A stretch of DNA of 64,000 nucleotides. Origin: CBDDBU01 sp965226045 (GTDB taxonomy: Bacteria; Pseudomonadota; Alphaproteobacteria; VGEJ01). The stretch spans positions 1 through 64,000 of the forward strand of contig CBDDBU010000021.1 in assembly GCA_965226045.1 (NCBI GenBank), written 5' to 3'. The translations under genes were made by a program, and so were the position numbers. How positions within the stretch are numbered: position 1 is the first letter of the stretch; the number at the start of each line of letters is the position of its first letter. The notes under the pieces were generated by a model that was not told the origin of the DNA, did no database searches, and was given only the letters and a program-made list of their open reading frames with translations. Of this stretch, positions 8,718 to 17,256 are shown piece after piece.

Positions 8718-9593
8718 ATGGCCGTTTCGTTTTCCGCTGCCGCCTTTCCGCCGCAGATACCGTCGCGGGCCGGTGTCGGTTTCAAGGGCGAGCATGCAGA
8801 GACGGTTTTCGGGGACCGGCCCGACATCGGCTGGTTCGAGGTCCATCCGGAAAACTACATGGTTGCAGGCGGGCCGCGGCTGGCCCTGCTTGAGGAGTTG
8901 CGCAACGCATATCCTTTGTCGCTGCACGGTGTCGGCCTGTCGCTCGGCGGCGCCGAACGTCTCGACGTTGATCATCTGATCGCATTGCTCGCGTTGGTGG
9001 ATCGCTTCCAGCCAGGGCTCGTTTCCGAACATATCGCTTGGTCGACGCATAGCGGAATATGGTTCGCCGACCTGCTGCCACCCAGCCTCAGCCGGGCCGG
9101 CCTCGACTGCCTGTGCGACAATATCGACGAGATGCAGGAATCCCTCGGACGGCAGATGCTGATCGAGAACCCAGCCAGCTATCTGACCTTGCCCGACCGC
9201 GAAATGGACGAGGCGGCGTTCATCGTCGAAGCGGCTCGGCGGTCCGGCTGCGGCCTGCTGATTGACGTCAACAACATCCATGTCAGCGCAGTCAATACCG
9301 GTATCGACGCCGAAACCTATGTCGACGCCATTCCCGGCGACCTGATCGGGGAGATCCATCTCGCCGGGTTTACGATCGACGATGCGGGCGGCGAACACCT
9401 GTTGATTGACAGCCACGGAGCCGCAGTCGACGCGGCGGTCTGGCGGCTCTACGAGCGGCTGATCGGGCGAATTGGAGCACGGCCCACGCTGGTCGAATGG
9501 GACAAGGATATTCCCGACTGGGAATTGCTGCATGCCGAGGCCATGGAGGCCGAGACCTGCCTGGCGCGTCTCTCCGAGCCCGTGCCGGCGTGA
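8718..9593 (+). CDS. bufB1: DUF692 multinuclear iron oxidase (MNIO), BufB/GigA-like
   Basis: A 291-residue TIM-barrel enzyme of the MNIO family, expected to modify cysteines of the neighbouring precursor using a mixed-valent iron centre. Family motifs occur in order: WFEVHPENYM (40-48), SLHGVGLSLGG (68-78), SEHIAWS (103-109), IENPASYL (149-156), CGLLIDVNNIHVSA (178-191), EIHLAGF (212-218), LIDSHG (229-234) and LVEWDKDIP (258-266). These supply the expected His/Glu/Asp ligands. Length is usual for the family. The gap from the precursor is 72 bp. The next gene begins at or just after this stop codon, indicating translational coupling. Confidence 0.92.
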   Translation: MAVSFSAAAFPPQIPSRAGVGFKGEHAETVFGDRPDIGWFEVHPENYMVAGGPRLALLEELRNAYPLSLHGVGLSLGGAERLDVDHLIALLALVDRFQPGLVSEHIAWSTHSGIWFADLLPPSLSRAGLDCLCDNIDEMQESLGRQMLIENPASYLTLPDREMDEAAFIVEAARRSGCGLLIDVNNIHVSAVNTGIDAETYVDAIPGDLIGEIHLAGFTIDDAGGEHLLIDSHGAAVDAAVWRLYERLIGRIGARPTLVEWDKDIPDWELLHAEAMEAETCLARLSEPVPA

Positions 9594-9613
9594 GGCGGCC
9601 TGCCGAAACCAGA

Positions 9614-10393
9614 ATGGATCCCGCAGCCATTCAGTCGGATTTTGCCGCTGCCCTACACAATCCATCGCCAGATGCCGTGCCCACCGGCTTTTCCGATGTG
9701 GCGGCACGGCGGTTCCGCGTTTACCGCAACAATGTGCGCATCGCACTGATCGAAGCGCTGGGGGCGGCCTATCCGGCTGTCCTGCGGCTTGTCGGCATAC
9801 CGTTCTTCGAGCAGATGGCCCGCGTCTACATCGAAGCCTGCCCAGCACGGCAACGCACGCTCAACCTGTATGGCGACGGGTTCGACGACTTCGTCGGCGG
9901 TTTCGGGCCGGCGCGCGGATTGCCGTACCTCGCCGATGTCGCCCGGCTTGAGCGTGCGGTGCTCGAGGCGTGCCACGCTGCCGATGCACCAGCGCTTGAC
10001 CCGGTATTGTTGACGGCGCTCGGGCCCGGACTTGCCTCGGCGCGGTTGACGCCACACCCCGCGACCCGGCTGATCCGCTCGGCCTATCCCATCGCCGATA
10101 TATGGCACGCCAACAACGGCGATTCACTGCTGGAGGACGAACTCGTCCTCGCTAACACAGCCGCCGGCGCGCTCGTGATGCGGCCTGGCTTTTCCGTCTC
10201 GGTGGAGGCGCTCGCTTCCGGCCAGTGTACTTTCGTCGAGACCCTGCTGGCCGGCGACAATTTGGCGGCGGCGAACGCAGCGGCGGTCTTGTTCGATGAG
10301 GGATTCGACATCATTGTGGCGTTCCGGGACCTGCTTGCCGCGGGAGCCTTCGCCGGTATCGCAAGCAAACCGCTCGAAGGAGAACAGGTATGA
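9614..10393 (+). CDS. bufC1: DUF2063 partner protein, BufC/GigB-like
   Basis: A 259-residue protein with the DUF2063 N-terminal domain: QSDFAAALHNP, FRVYRNNVRIALIEALGAAY and FFEQMARVYIEACP. In bufferin-type clusters this partner presents the precursor to the DUF692 enzyme. I chose ATG 9614. A GTG at 9590 in the same frame overlaps the BufB stop (GTGA) and would add eight residues; neither start has a strong Shine-Dalgarno. The 3' end overlaps the next start (ATGA at 10390). The C-terminal half (VSVEALASGQCTFVETLLAG) matches the substrate-binding wing of the family. Confident family call; start uncertain by 24 bp. Confidence 0.88.
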   Translation: MDPAAIQSDFAAALHNPSPDAVPTGFSDVAARRFRVYRNNVRIALIEALGAAYPAVLRLVGIPFFEQMARVYIEACPARQRTLNLYGDGFDDFVGGFGPARGLPYLADVARLERAVLEACHAADAPALDPVLLTALGPGLASARLTPHPATRLIRSAYPIADIWHANNGDSLLEDELVLANTAAGALVMRPGFSVSVEALASGQCTFVETLLAGDNLAAANAAAVLFDEGFDIIVAFRDLLAAGAFAGIASKPLEGEQV

Positions 10394-10878
10394 GCGGTGA
10401 CAAACTGACGGCCGCGGCAAGCGGCATATTGCGCAAACTGGCGCCGCTGGTCGATGGGGGCCACCGCGTTGCGGATTCCATTACGCGTCGGCTGACGCCG
10501 TTGGCGCTGCTTACCCTTCGGCTGCCGATCGCCGTGGTGTTCTGGCGTTCCGGCCGCACCAAGGTCGAGGGCTGGAGCATCTTCTCGGTCAAGGACACCC
10601 AGTATTTCCTGTTCCGGGAGGAGTTCGGCGTGCCGCTGCCGGAACTCACGGCCCATCTCACAGCGCTGGCCGAGCACATTCTGCCGGTCCTGCTCGTGCT
10701 TGGCCTGTTCACGCGTCTCAGCGCACTCGGAATGTTCACCATGACCATGGTTATCCAGCTATTCGTCTATCCCGACGCATGGTTGAGTGCCCACATGTTC
10801 TGGGCGGTCATCCTGCTCGCCGTGATGGTACTCGGGCCGGGAACGATCTCGCTCGATAAACTGCTGTTCCGCCGGTAG
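10390..10878 (+). CDS. DoxX-family membrane protein, GigT-like
   Basis: A 162-residue inner-membrane protein. The hydrophobic segments (about 38-56, 90-110, 113-130 and 136-155) fit the four-helix DoxX fold. The motif LRLPIAVVFWRSGRTKVEGW is the family signature region. An AAGGAG site inside the end of BufC precedes the ATGA overlap, so it is translated with the operon. DoxX proteins end many DUF692/DUF2063 operons. The exact role is unknown; quinone-linked electron supply or membrane stress relief has been proposed for relatives. No terminator hairpin is obvious downstream. Confidence 0.85.
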   Translation: MSGDKLTAAASGILRKLAPLVDGGHRVADSITRRLTPLALLTLRLPIAVVFWRSGRTKVEGWSIFSVKDTQYFLFREEFGVPLPELTAHLTALAEHILPVLLVLGLFTRLSALGMFTMTMVIQLFVYPDAWLSAHMFWAVILLAVMVLGPGTISLDKLLFRR

Positions 10879-11198
10879 ATCGTTTCGTCACCCTGCGGCG
10901 GACGATTGGATCGGCGGCGGTGTGAAACCGGTTCCTCGCCAATCTGTGGCCGCGTTGCAGTGGGCCTGCCTACAATCGGCGCTCGCCGGGGGTTTGGCGT
11001 GCGGGTTCGACGCCGAGCGGCATGCCACTCTACAGATGCGGTTCGATTATGAGGAGTCAAACTCCCGCGCCAGACCAAAACCCCGGGGTTGTTGGAGCCG
11101 ACTGATTCCGGCCATTGGAGCGCATTTCCAATAGACAGAATCTGAAAGGGGATTGAAGTAAACCGCTAGCCGGTGGCCGAGAAGGCCTTCGACTTGGC
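10879..11198. other. Intergenic region, no gene recognised
   Basis: Runs from the DoxX stop to the second IS5-like copy. It has a short perfect palindrome (aaccccggggtt near 11080) but no U-tract, and no convincing frame. It may be the remains of whatever the IS5-like element or an associated deletion removed: the left flank of that element does not continue the IS3 orfB that its right flank interrupts. Confidence 0.5.
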
Positions 11199-12420
11199 TT
11201 TGGTGCATGGAGCCGCGATGGTGTGATCGCCCATTCCCCGGTTGGTTAGCGGATCCTGATTGTGTTTGGTTTCGCCGCACGGATAGAGCGATTGAGTGCG
11301 TCGATCTGCATGGCGATTTCGGTTTGTTGGGATTGGAATGTGCGAGCGTTGAGCTTGCCGCCGTTGAGCCTCTTGACGCGAGCCATGGCTGTTTCGCCAA
11401 GCGCTCTCAATCCGTAGCCCTGTCGTTTCTGCCAGTTCATCCTTCCCTTCGACGCGATCTCCGCCGCATGGTGCTCCCGTTCCGATCCGCCATGAGGCGT
11501 GTCCGGGAGAGGAATGGATGTGGCGCGTGGCGGGATGATGATTTCAGGTGGTGAATTCGGTGGCCGAGCTTCTCGGATCGCTTTTGTCACGGGCTCCCCG
11601 TCATAGGCGCCGTCGGCAAACACGCGCCGGATCATCCCACCGGAACCGGCGACCAGCGGTCCCGCCATCGTCGCATCGGCCGTGTCGTCACCGGTCAGTT
11701 CATGCGCCCGTATCTCGCTGCTGGCCGGGTCAACCGAGATACGCAGCTTGCGCCACGAGCGCCGCGTTTCATCGCCTTCTGCCGGTCGTTCTTCCCCTGG
11801 TCCCGCCATCGTCGCATCGGCCGTGTCGTCACCGGTCAGTTCATGCGCCCATCTCGCTGCTGGCCGGGTCAACCGAGATATGCAGCTTGCGCCACGAGCG
11901 CCGCGTTTCACCGTGCTTGGCGCGAGCCCACTCGCCAGCGCCAAAGAATTTCAGGCCCGTGGAATCCAGCACGATATCCGTAGACCGCTTGTTCGTGCTG
12001 GTTTCCACAACGACATCCACCGTTCGCCGCCGCCGCGACAGCGTGGTGTGATCCGGCACCGGCAGATCACACCCCATCAAGTCCACGAGGGAACGCACAA
12101 AGCCTTCCGTCTGGCGCAGCGGCAGTCTGAAGACCACCCCCAGCATCAGTGTCGTGGAAATCGCCAACTCTGAAAACCGCCGCTGGCCACCAGGAGTTCG
12201 CCGCTTGGCTGCGTCCCATTGCTCCAGGGCGCTCTCATCAATCCAGAAACGAATGTCGCCGCGCCGAACCAAACCACGGTCATAATCCGGCCAGTTCATG
12301 ACCCGGTACTTGGCTCTGGGGATATGGTGGCGACGCGATGCGTGGAACTTGAAAGGCATGACAAACTCTCAAAGACGGAAGCGGAGCCAGATATACTAAT
12401 CCTCAGGTCCATGCACCAAA
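11199..12420 (-). mobile_element. IS5-like insertion sequence, copy 2 (1222 bp, internally duplicated)
   Basis: Same terminal repeats as copy 1 (tttggtgcatgg ... ccatgcaccaaa) but 139 bp longer. The excess is an internal direct duplication: 11658-11771 is repeated at 11799-11910, separated by 27 bp found nowhere in copy 1, and the second unit lacks 2 bp. The right end is embedded in an IS3-type orfB. Confidence 0.85.
11246..12359 (-). pseudogene. IS5-family transposase, inactivated by internal duplication
   Basis: The N-terminal part (12359-11841) matches the intact copy as far as KHGETRRSWRKLHISVDPAS. A 2-bp deletion then shifts the frame. The rest continues in a second frame (to 11246) that contains an extra copy of TRRSWRK...AHELTGDDTADATMAGP, introduced by GEERPAEG, before resuming the normal C-terminal half. 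The first catalytic Asp and the second lie in different frames, so the protein is not expected to work unless supplied by copy 1. Confidence 0.85.
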
Positions 12421-13315
12421 GCCGTAGGACGGGGCTGCTGATGCCCGGGAGCGGGCCTCTGACGACGGTAGAAGGAAGCCCGTGGCACCCCCAGCGCTCG
12501 GCACGCCGGCGCCACGCCGACCTGCGATGCGAGCGGCTGGACGGCCATCAGCAGTCCTTCCCGTGTTCGAGGCTGAATCCCAGCAGCCCGGCAACTTTTC
12601 CCTGGACGTCCAGGATCGTATGGGCGGTGTGCAGCTCCTTCTCCAGCCGAGCCACTTTCGCCTCGAGCTCGTGCACCTTCGCGCTGAGGGGGTTGCGCTC
12701 GGCGGGCTTCCGACCGCGTTTGCTCGGGGTCAGGCCTTGAAGCGACCCCTCACGCCGCGCCCTGCGCTGCCATTCCGTCAGATGGGAGCTGTACACCTCC
12801 GAGTGGCGCCGTCGTTGGTTATAGAAGATCTCGATGTACTCGAATAGCGCAGCCCTGGCCTCGCGCCGGGTAGAAAACCGGGTACGGTGCACGAGTTCGG
12901 TCTTGAGAGATCCAAAGAAGCTCTCCATAGGGGCGTTGTCGAGGCAATTCCCCTTGCGGCTCATGGAGGCCTTGATGCCATGGAGGCGGAGCAGTTTGCG
13001 GTAGTCACCGCAGGCATATTGCACACCGCGGTCGGAATGGTGGATCAGCCCCATGGGCAACCGGCGGCTGCGGATCGCCATCTTCAGCGCCTCCTCTCTT
13101 CAGCCGCCTCCTCCAGAATCCGCAGTCGATACTGCGCGGTGAACTTGCGCCTCTTCGGCGCCCGCCGCCGGCTTGGCCACGACCTCCGGGTCCGGCGTTG
13201 GCCGCGCGTGGCTGGCTCCGGCCCCGGGGGCCTCGTCGCGACGCTCCTCGACCCCCAGGGCCGGAGCGTCCATCTCTTGCAATGTCATCGATTCTCTCTC
13301 TGCGGTCATTGGTAT
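12421..13315 (-). pseudogene. Chimeric IS3-family relic (orfA with embedded orfB segment)
   Basis: Reading on the minus strand: an orfA start around 13309 (MTLQEMDAPALGVEERRDEA), a frameshift into RRKFTAQYRLRILEEA, then an orfB integrase segment from a different IS3 element (HHSDRGVQYACGDYRKLL, GNCLDNAPMESFFGSLK, FEYIEIFYNQRRRHS). Directly fused to it is the rest of the first orfA (SSHLTEWQRRARREGS, KRGRKPAERNPL, a coiled-coil stretch ending VAGLLGFSLEHGKDC at 12548). The orfA stop overlaps an orfB ATG (MAVQPLASQVGVAP...), which is cut after about 42 codons by the IS5-like copy at 12420. The result is two IS3 elements recombined into one frame. Confidence 0.75.
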
Positions 13316-13435
13316 TCACCTCCACCGCCCTACAGTAATTCCAAGGGGGCCGGTAATTCCAAGGGGGGCCGGTGTCTCAGTGAGGTTGGCAGAGAGGGGC
13401 ACACTCATTTCTAGTCAACTGGCAGAGCTATTTAG

Positions 13436-14206
13436 ATGCTCGTCACAAGGGGCATGAGGCGTTCGCTAAAGCCCCAGACGCTAGTCATTGTAGCGAAACA
13501 TTTCGACAAGCTTTACGAAGACCTCTGGCAGGATGATGTATTTCATTACACGGGGATGGGCCGAAAGGGGAATCAACGGCTAGATCGTACTCAAAATAGA
13601 ACATTACGTGACCACGAAACACTTGGTGTGTCAGTCCATGTGTGTCAGTCCATTTTTTGAGCAATTTGTACCGGCCAAATATCACTATCAAGGAGAGGTG
13701 TACCTATCTGACAACCCGTATCAGGAGCACCAACCTGATGTCGAAGGAAATGACCGTTTAGTCTGGGTTTCCCCATTGAAGCTAAAAGTTGGTGACCCCG
13801 TACCTGAACCTCTGAATCAATATCGTGCTCGATTTGAGAAAAAGGAGAAAAGATCCGCTCAACTATCTCCAGCAAAGCTCAAGAAGAAGGCTCAACTGGC
13901 TAAGGGGTCAGCTGGGCGTAAACGTGTTTCGACCCTCCAGCACAAGAGAGATGAAAACGTTGCAGCCTATGCCAAGAATAGAGCTGCGGGATTTTGCGAT
14001 CTTTGCGAGAAACTGGCACCGTTTCTAAAAAAACGGACGGTAAACCCTACTTAGAGGTCCATCATATAATGTGGTTGGCTAGGGGCGGTGAAGATACGAT
14101 TTCCAATACCGTTTCCCTATGCCCGAACTGCCACCGCAAGATGCATTCATTGAACCTGCAGCACGATGTTTCTCGATTAACCGAAAAAGCTAGATCGTAT
14201 AAGTGA
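13436..14206 (+). pseudogene. HNH endonuclease gene, broken by two frameshifts
   Basis: AT-richer than its surroundings. Frame 1 (13436-13660) reads ...LYEDLWQDDVFHYTGMGRKG, the usual opening of an SRA-like/HNH restriction protein. It breaks at a tandem 14-bp duplication of gtgtgtcagtccat (about 13626-13653). Removing one unit restores GVSVHFFEQFVPAKYHYQGE in frame. Frame 2 continues to FCDLCEKLAPF, where a run of seven A (about 14030) shifts the frame. With eight A the protein resumes as KTDGKPYLEVHHIMWLARGG ... SLCPNCHRKMH, a complete HNH core with CxxC pairs. The 5' end is probably lost: a stop codon sits directly before the first ATG. Confidence 0.8.
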
Positions 14207-14229
14207 AATTCTTACATTCGGTGAGCAGT

Positions 14230-14640
14230 ATGGAATCTGGAATTATCTATAAGGCTTATCCCTCTGCATCCGGTAACGCAATATGAGGGGGCTACGCAGT
14301 TGTCGGTTGTCGAGCGGGTAGTTGGTCGCGAAAGCGCACTTTGCCTGGGCCTTAGCCGGGTCGCGCCGCTGCGCGCGTAGCATCGAGGCCACCACCCGTT
14401 GATCCTACCGGGGCCAGAGGGATAAGCCTTTTATCTATATCCTGATCAACGAAGAGATGCCCGGATACGTCAAGATTGGGAAGACTGAAGGCCCTCTCGA
14501 GAGACGGATGAGGGGCTTGATACAACGGGCGTGCCTCTTCCGTTTGACTGCTTTTAAGCCCTCAAGGTTGGCGATGTAGATTTCGTCGGAAAACAGCTCC
14601 CACCAGACCAATGAGGTCAGTCGGAACCCTCATCCGAAAG
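14230..14640 (+). pseudogene. GIY-YIG (T5orf172-like) gene split by a MITE
   Basis: ATG 14230 starts MESGIIY; the frame is interrupted by the 180-bp insertion at 14251-14430. Joining the flanks through one copy of the 8-bp target duplication gives MESGIIYILINEEMPGYVKI followed by GKTEGPLERRMRG, a classic T5orf172/GIY-YIG start. Beyond that a 1-bp deletion is needed to continue as DTTGVPLPFDCF, and a TAA replaces a residue before ALKVGDVDFVGKQL. The gene was therefore decaying by three separate events. It lies beside the broken HNH gene in the same low-GC block, which suggests a former defence or mobile-element cargo region. Confidence 0.75.
14251..14430. mobile_element. 180-bp MITE-like element with 8-bp target duplication
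   Basis: The ends are aaggcttatccctctg and cagagggataagcctt, a perfect 16-bp inverted repeat extending to 24 bp with three mismatches (inner CCGGT matched). It is flanked by the direct repeat ttatctat at 14243-14250 and 14431-14438. No reading frame of note lies inside. Removal together with one duplication restores a GIY-YIG reading frame. An 8-bp duplication fits IS1595-type transposition among others; an IS1595 relic is present at 6.0-6.8 kb, but its ends were not identified for comparison. Confidence 0.88.
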
Positions 14641-14816
14641 TGATATCGCTTCTGCCTCTATCTGTACATACATGCCATCGCCGTGTAGCAATTTGTGTAG
14701 CAAACACGGCTCACGACACGGTGGATCACGCTTAAGTGATTGTTTGGCCTATGTTTTCACAAAGAATGGCGGAGTTAGAGAGGGAACAGATGGTCTGACC
14801 GACGCATGCAGCCGGT

Positions 14817-15686
14817 CTACCTGCCGATATCGACCAGGTCGCCGTAGGTCTCGGGGCGACGGTCGCGGTAGAACTGCCATAGGTCGCGGACCTCGCGCAC
14901 CTGGTCGAGGTCGATGTCGGATACCACCAGCTCGTCGTCGGTCTCGCTCGCCTGGGCGATGATCTGGCCGCGCGGGTCGACCACGTAGGACGAGCCGTAG
15001 AAGCGCCCGACGTTCCATGGCGCCTCCTCGCCGACCCGGTTGATGGCGCCGATGAAGACGCCGTTGGCCACCGCTGCCGCCGGCTGCTCCAACTCCCACA
15101 GGTATTGGCTCAAACCCGCCACGGTGGCCGAGGGGTTGACAATGTACTCGGCGCCGCGGAGCGCGAGCGCCCGCCATCCTTCGGGAAAGTGGCGGTCGTA
15201 GCAGATGTAGACGCCGAGCTTGCAATAGGCGGTCTCGAACACCGGCCAGCCGCTCGCGCCAGGCTTGAAGAAGAACTTCTCGTAGAAGCCGGAGACCTGG
15301 GGGATGTGGGTCTTGCGATACTTGCCGAGGTAGCTGCCATCAGCGTCGATCACGGCTGCGGTGTTGTAGTAGACCCCGGTCATCTCCTCCTCGTAGACCG
15401 GCGCCACGATCACCATGTCGTGGCGCTTGGCGAGTTCGCGCATGTGGCTCACGGTCGGCCCGTCGGGCACCTTCTCGGCGGCGGCGTACCACTTCCGGTC
15501 CTGGCTCGGCGGGAAATAGGGCTGGGTGAAGACCTCTTGGAGGGAGAGTATGCGTACCCCCTGGGCTGCCGCCTTGGCGATGAAGGGCTCGTGCGCGGCG
15601 ATCATCCGGTCGCCGATAGCCTGCGGGCTGTCGCCGGTGTCGCCCTTAAGCGACATCTGAATCAGGCCGACCTTGACGATGCTCAT
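14817..15686 (-). CDS. Beta-ureidopropionase-like nitrilase-family amidohydrolase
   Basis: A 289-residue carbon-nitrogen hydrolase. The catalytic Glu lies in LSLQEVFTQPYF, the Lys in GKYRKTHIPQ and the Cys in GVYICYDRHFPEG, the nitrilase-superfamily triad. The sequence FYEKFFFKPGASGWPVFET and the length match bacterial beta-ureidopropionase/N-carbamoyl-amino-acid hydrolases. These release ammonia and CO2 from N-carbamoyl-beta-alanine, the last step of reductive pyrimidine breakdown. A GAGGGGG site precedes ATG 15686. It is divergent from preT across a 200-bp shared promoter region. With PreTA and the 24.5 kb hydantoinase it completes a three-step pathway. N-carbamoylputrescine amidase is an alternative. 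Confidence 0.85.
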   Translation of the reverse strand: MSIVKVGLIQMSLKGDTGDSPQAIGDRMIAAHEPFIAKAAAQGVRILSLQEVFTQPYFPPSQDRKWYAAAEKVPDGPTVSHMRELAKRHDMVIVAPVYEEEMTGVYYNTAAVIDADGSYLGKYRKTHIPQVSGFYEKFFFKPGASGWPVFETAYCKLGVYICYDRHFPEGWRALALRGAEYIVNPSATVAGLSQYLWELEQPAAAVANGVFIGAINRVGEEAPWNVGRFYGSSYVVDPRGQIIAQASETDDELVVSDIDLDQVREVRDLWQFYRDRRPETYGDLVDIGR

Positions 15687-15888
15687 ATGGCCCCCTCGGG
15701 CTCGCGACCCTGGCTGCCCTCGTTCGACGCATGAACTTCATTCCATGGTCCACCGAAACGCCGAGCCAGGCAAGCGCGCCCGAGGGCCTCCTGCGGTGGG
15801 ACTTGATGGGGCGGGCTTGATGGGGGCGGACGGCCCTCGTAGTGTCATTTGAGCACATGAACGCGGGGAGGCGCGGCGGAGGTCCGAC

Positions 15889-17256
15889 ATGGTGGACAGT
15901 CCCGACATCGCATCGGCGCGGCGCAATCAGGCCGACTACGGAACGGCGTTCGCCGACTCGAAGCCACCGCTCGACCGCCCGCGCGCGCTGGTCGACGCGG
16001 CGCGCTGCTACTTCTGTTTCGACGCACCTTGCGTCGAGGCCTGCCCCACCGGCATCGACGTGCCGAGCTTCATTCGCAAGATCTCGACCGACAACGTGCG
16101 CGGCGCGGCGCTCGACATTCTCGAGCCGAATATCTTTGGCGGCGCGTGCGCGCGGGTGTGCCCGACCGAGGCGCTGTGCGAGGAAGCCTGCGTGCGCACG
16201 GCACAGGAAGGAAAGCCGGTGCGCATCGGCCTGTTGCAGCGCTACGCGACCGATTGGTTGCTGGCCAGTGGCGAGCAGCCCTTCTCGCGCGCCGTCGCTA
16301 GCGGCAAGCGCGTGGCGGTCGTTGGCGCCGGCCCGGCGGGTTTGGCGGCCGCCCACCGCCTGGCACGCCTCGGCCACGCCATCACGGTGTTCGAGGCGAG
16401 AGCGAAGCCCGGCGGACTTAACGAATACGGCATCGCCGCCTATAAGGTACCGAACAATTTCGCGCACCTGGAGACGGACTTCATCCTCGGTATCGGCGGC
16501 ATCGACGTCCGGTACGGCAAGGCGCTCGGGCGAGACGTAGCGCTCGGCGGCCTGCGGGCCGAATTCGACGCGGTTTTTATCGCCACCGGCCAGGCCGGCG
16601 TTCGCGCCATCGAGACCGAGGGTGCCGCGCTCGACGGCGTGCGCTCGGCGGTCTGTTTCATCGCCGAACTGCGGCAAGCCGAGGATGTGAGCCGACTGCC
16701 GGTGGGGCGGCGCATCGTCGTCATCGGCGGCGGCAACACGGCTATCGACATTGCCGCTCAGACCCGCCGCCTCGGGGCGGAGGACGTGACCATCGTCTAC
16801 CGGCGCGGGCCCGAGGCGATGGGCGCGACCCGCCACGAGCAGGAATTCGCCCAGACCGACGGGGTGCGGATCAAGCACTGGGCGCGCCCCGGCCGTCTGA
16901 TCGGCGCGGGCGGTCACGTTATCTCAGCCGAGTTCGAACGCACCCAAGAGACCGACGGCGGGAGGCTTACCGGCACTGGTGAGACGTTCGCGTTGCCTGC
17001 TGATATGGTCTTCACGGCGATCGGGCAGGCGTTCGTTATCGATCCGGTTTCAGGGGATGGTGAGGCACTGGACATCGTCGATGGCCGCATCGCGGTGAGC
17101 GGCGACGGCGCAACCTCGCTCAGCGGCGTCTACGCCGGCGGGGATTGCGTCGCCGGCGAGGACTTGACGGTCCAGGCTGCCGAGGATGGCAAGCGCGCCG
17201 GCCTCGCGATCGATCGCTATCTCAGCACTGCCGTGCAAGGAGAAGACGATGGCTGA
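15889..17256 (+). CDS. preT: Dihydropyrimidine dehydrogenase subunit PreT (FAD/NADPH, Fe-S)
   Basis: A 455-residue oxidoreductase of the GltD/PreT type. The N-terminal cysteine clusters for two 4Fe-4S centres are CYFCFDAPCVEACPTGID and CARVCPTEALCEEACV. A first Rossmann motif for FAD (VAVVGAGPAGLAAAHRLA) is followed by an NAD(P)-binding motif (RIVVIGGGNTAIDIAAQTRR) and a C-terminal FAD contact (GVYAGGDCV). It passes electrons from NAD(P)H to PreA for reduction of uracil/thymine. It overlaps preA by 8 bp, indicating one operon and equal synthesis. Fusion of the two modules gives the mammalian enzyme; here they are separate, as usual in bacteria. Confidence 0.9.
   Translation: MVDSPDIASARRNQADYGTAFADSKPPLDRPRALVDAARCYFCFDAPCVEACPTGIDVPSFIRKISTDNVRGAALDILEPNIFGGACARVCPTEALCEEACVRTAQEGKPVRIGLLQRYATDWLLASGEQPFSRAVASGKRVAVVGAGPAGLAAAHRLARLGHAITVFEARAKPGGLNEYGIAAYKVPNNFAHLETDFILGIGGIDVRYGKALGRDVALGGLRAEFDAVFIATGQAGVRAIETEGAALDGVRSAVCFIAELRQAEDVSRLPVGRRIVVIGGGNTAIDIAAQTRRLGAEDVTIVYRRGPEAMGATRHEQEFAQTDGVRIKHWARPGRLIGAGGHVISAEFERTQETDGGRLTGTGETFALPADMVFTAIGQAFVIDPVSGDGEALDIVDGRIAVSGDGATSLSGVYAGGDCVAGEDLTVQAAEDGKRAGLAIDRYLSTAVQGEDDG

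Noticed and set aside
11070..11100. Terminator after the bufferin operon (aaccccggggtt palindrome)
   Set aside because: The stem is short, lies 200 bp after the stop codon and has no U-tract.
14020..14050. Programmed frameshift at the A7 run in the HNH gene
   Set aside because: A run of seven A could slip, but the gene has a second, unrelated lesion and no start region, so decay is the simpler reading.
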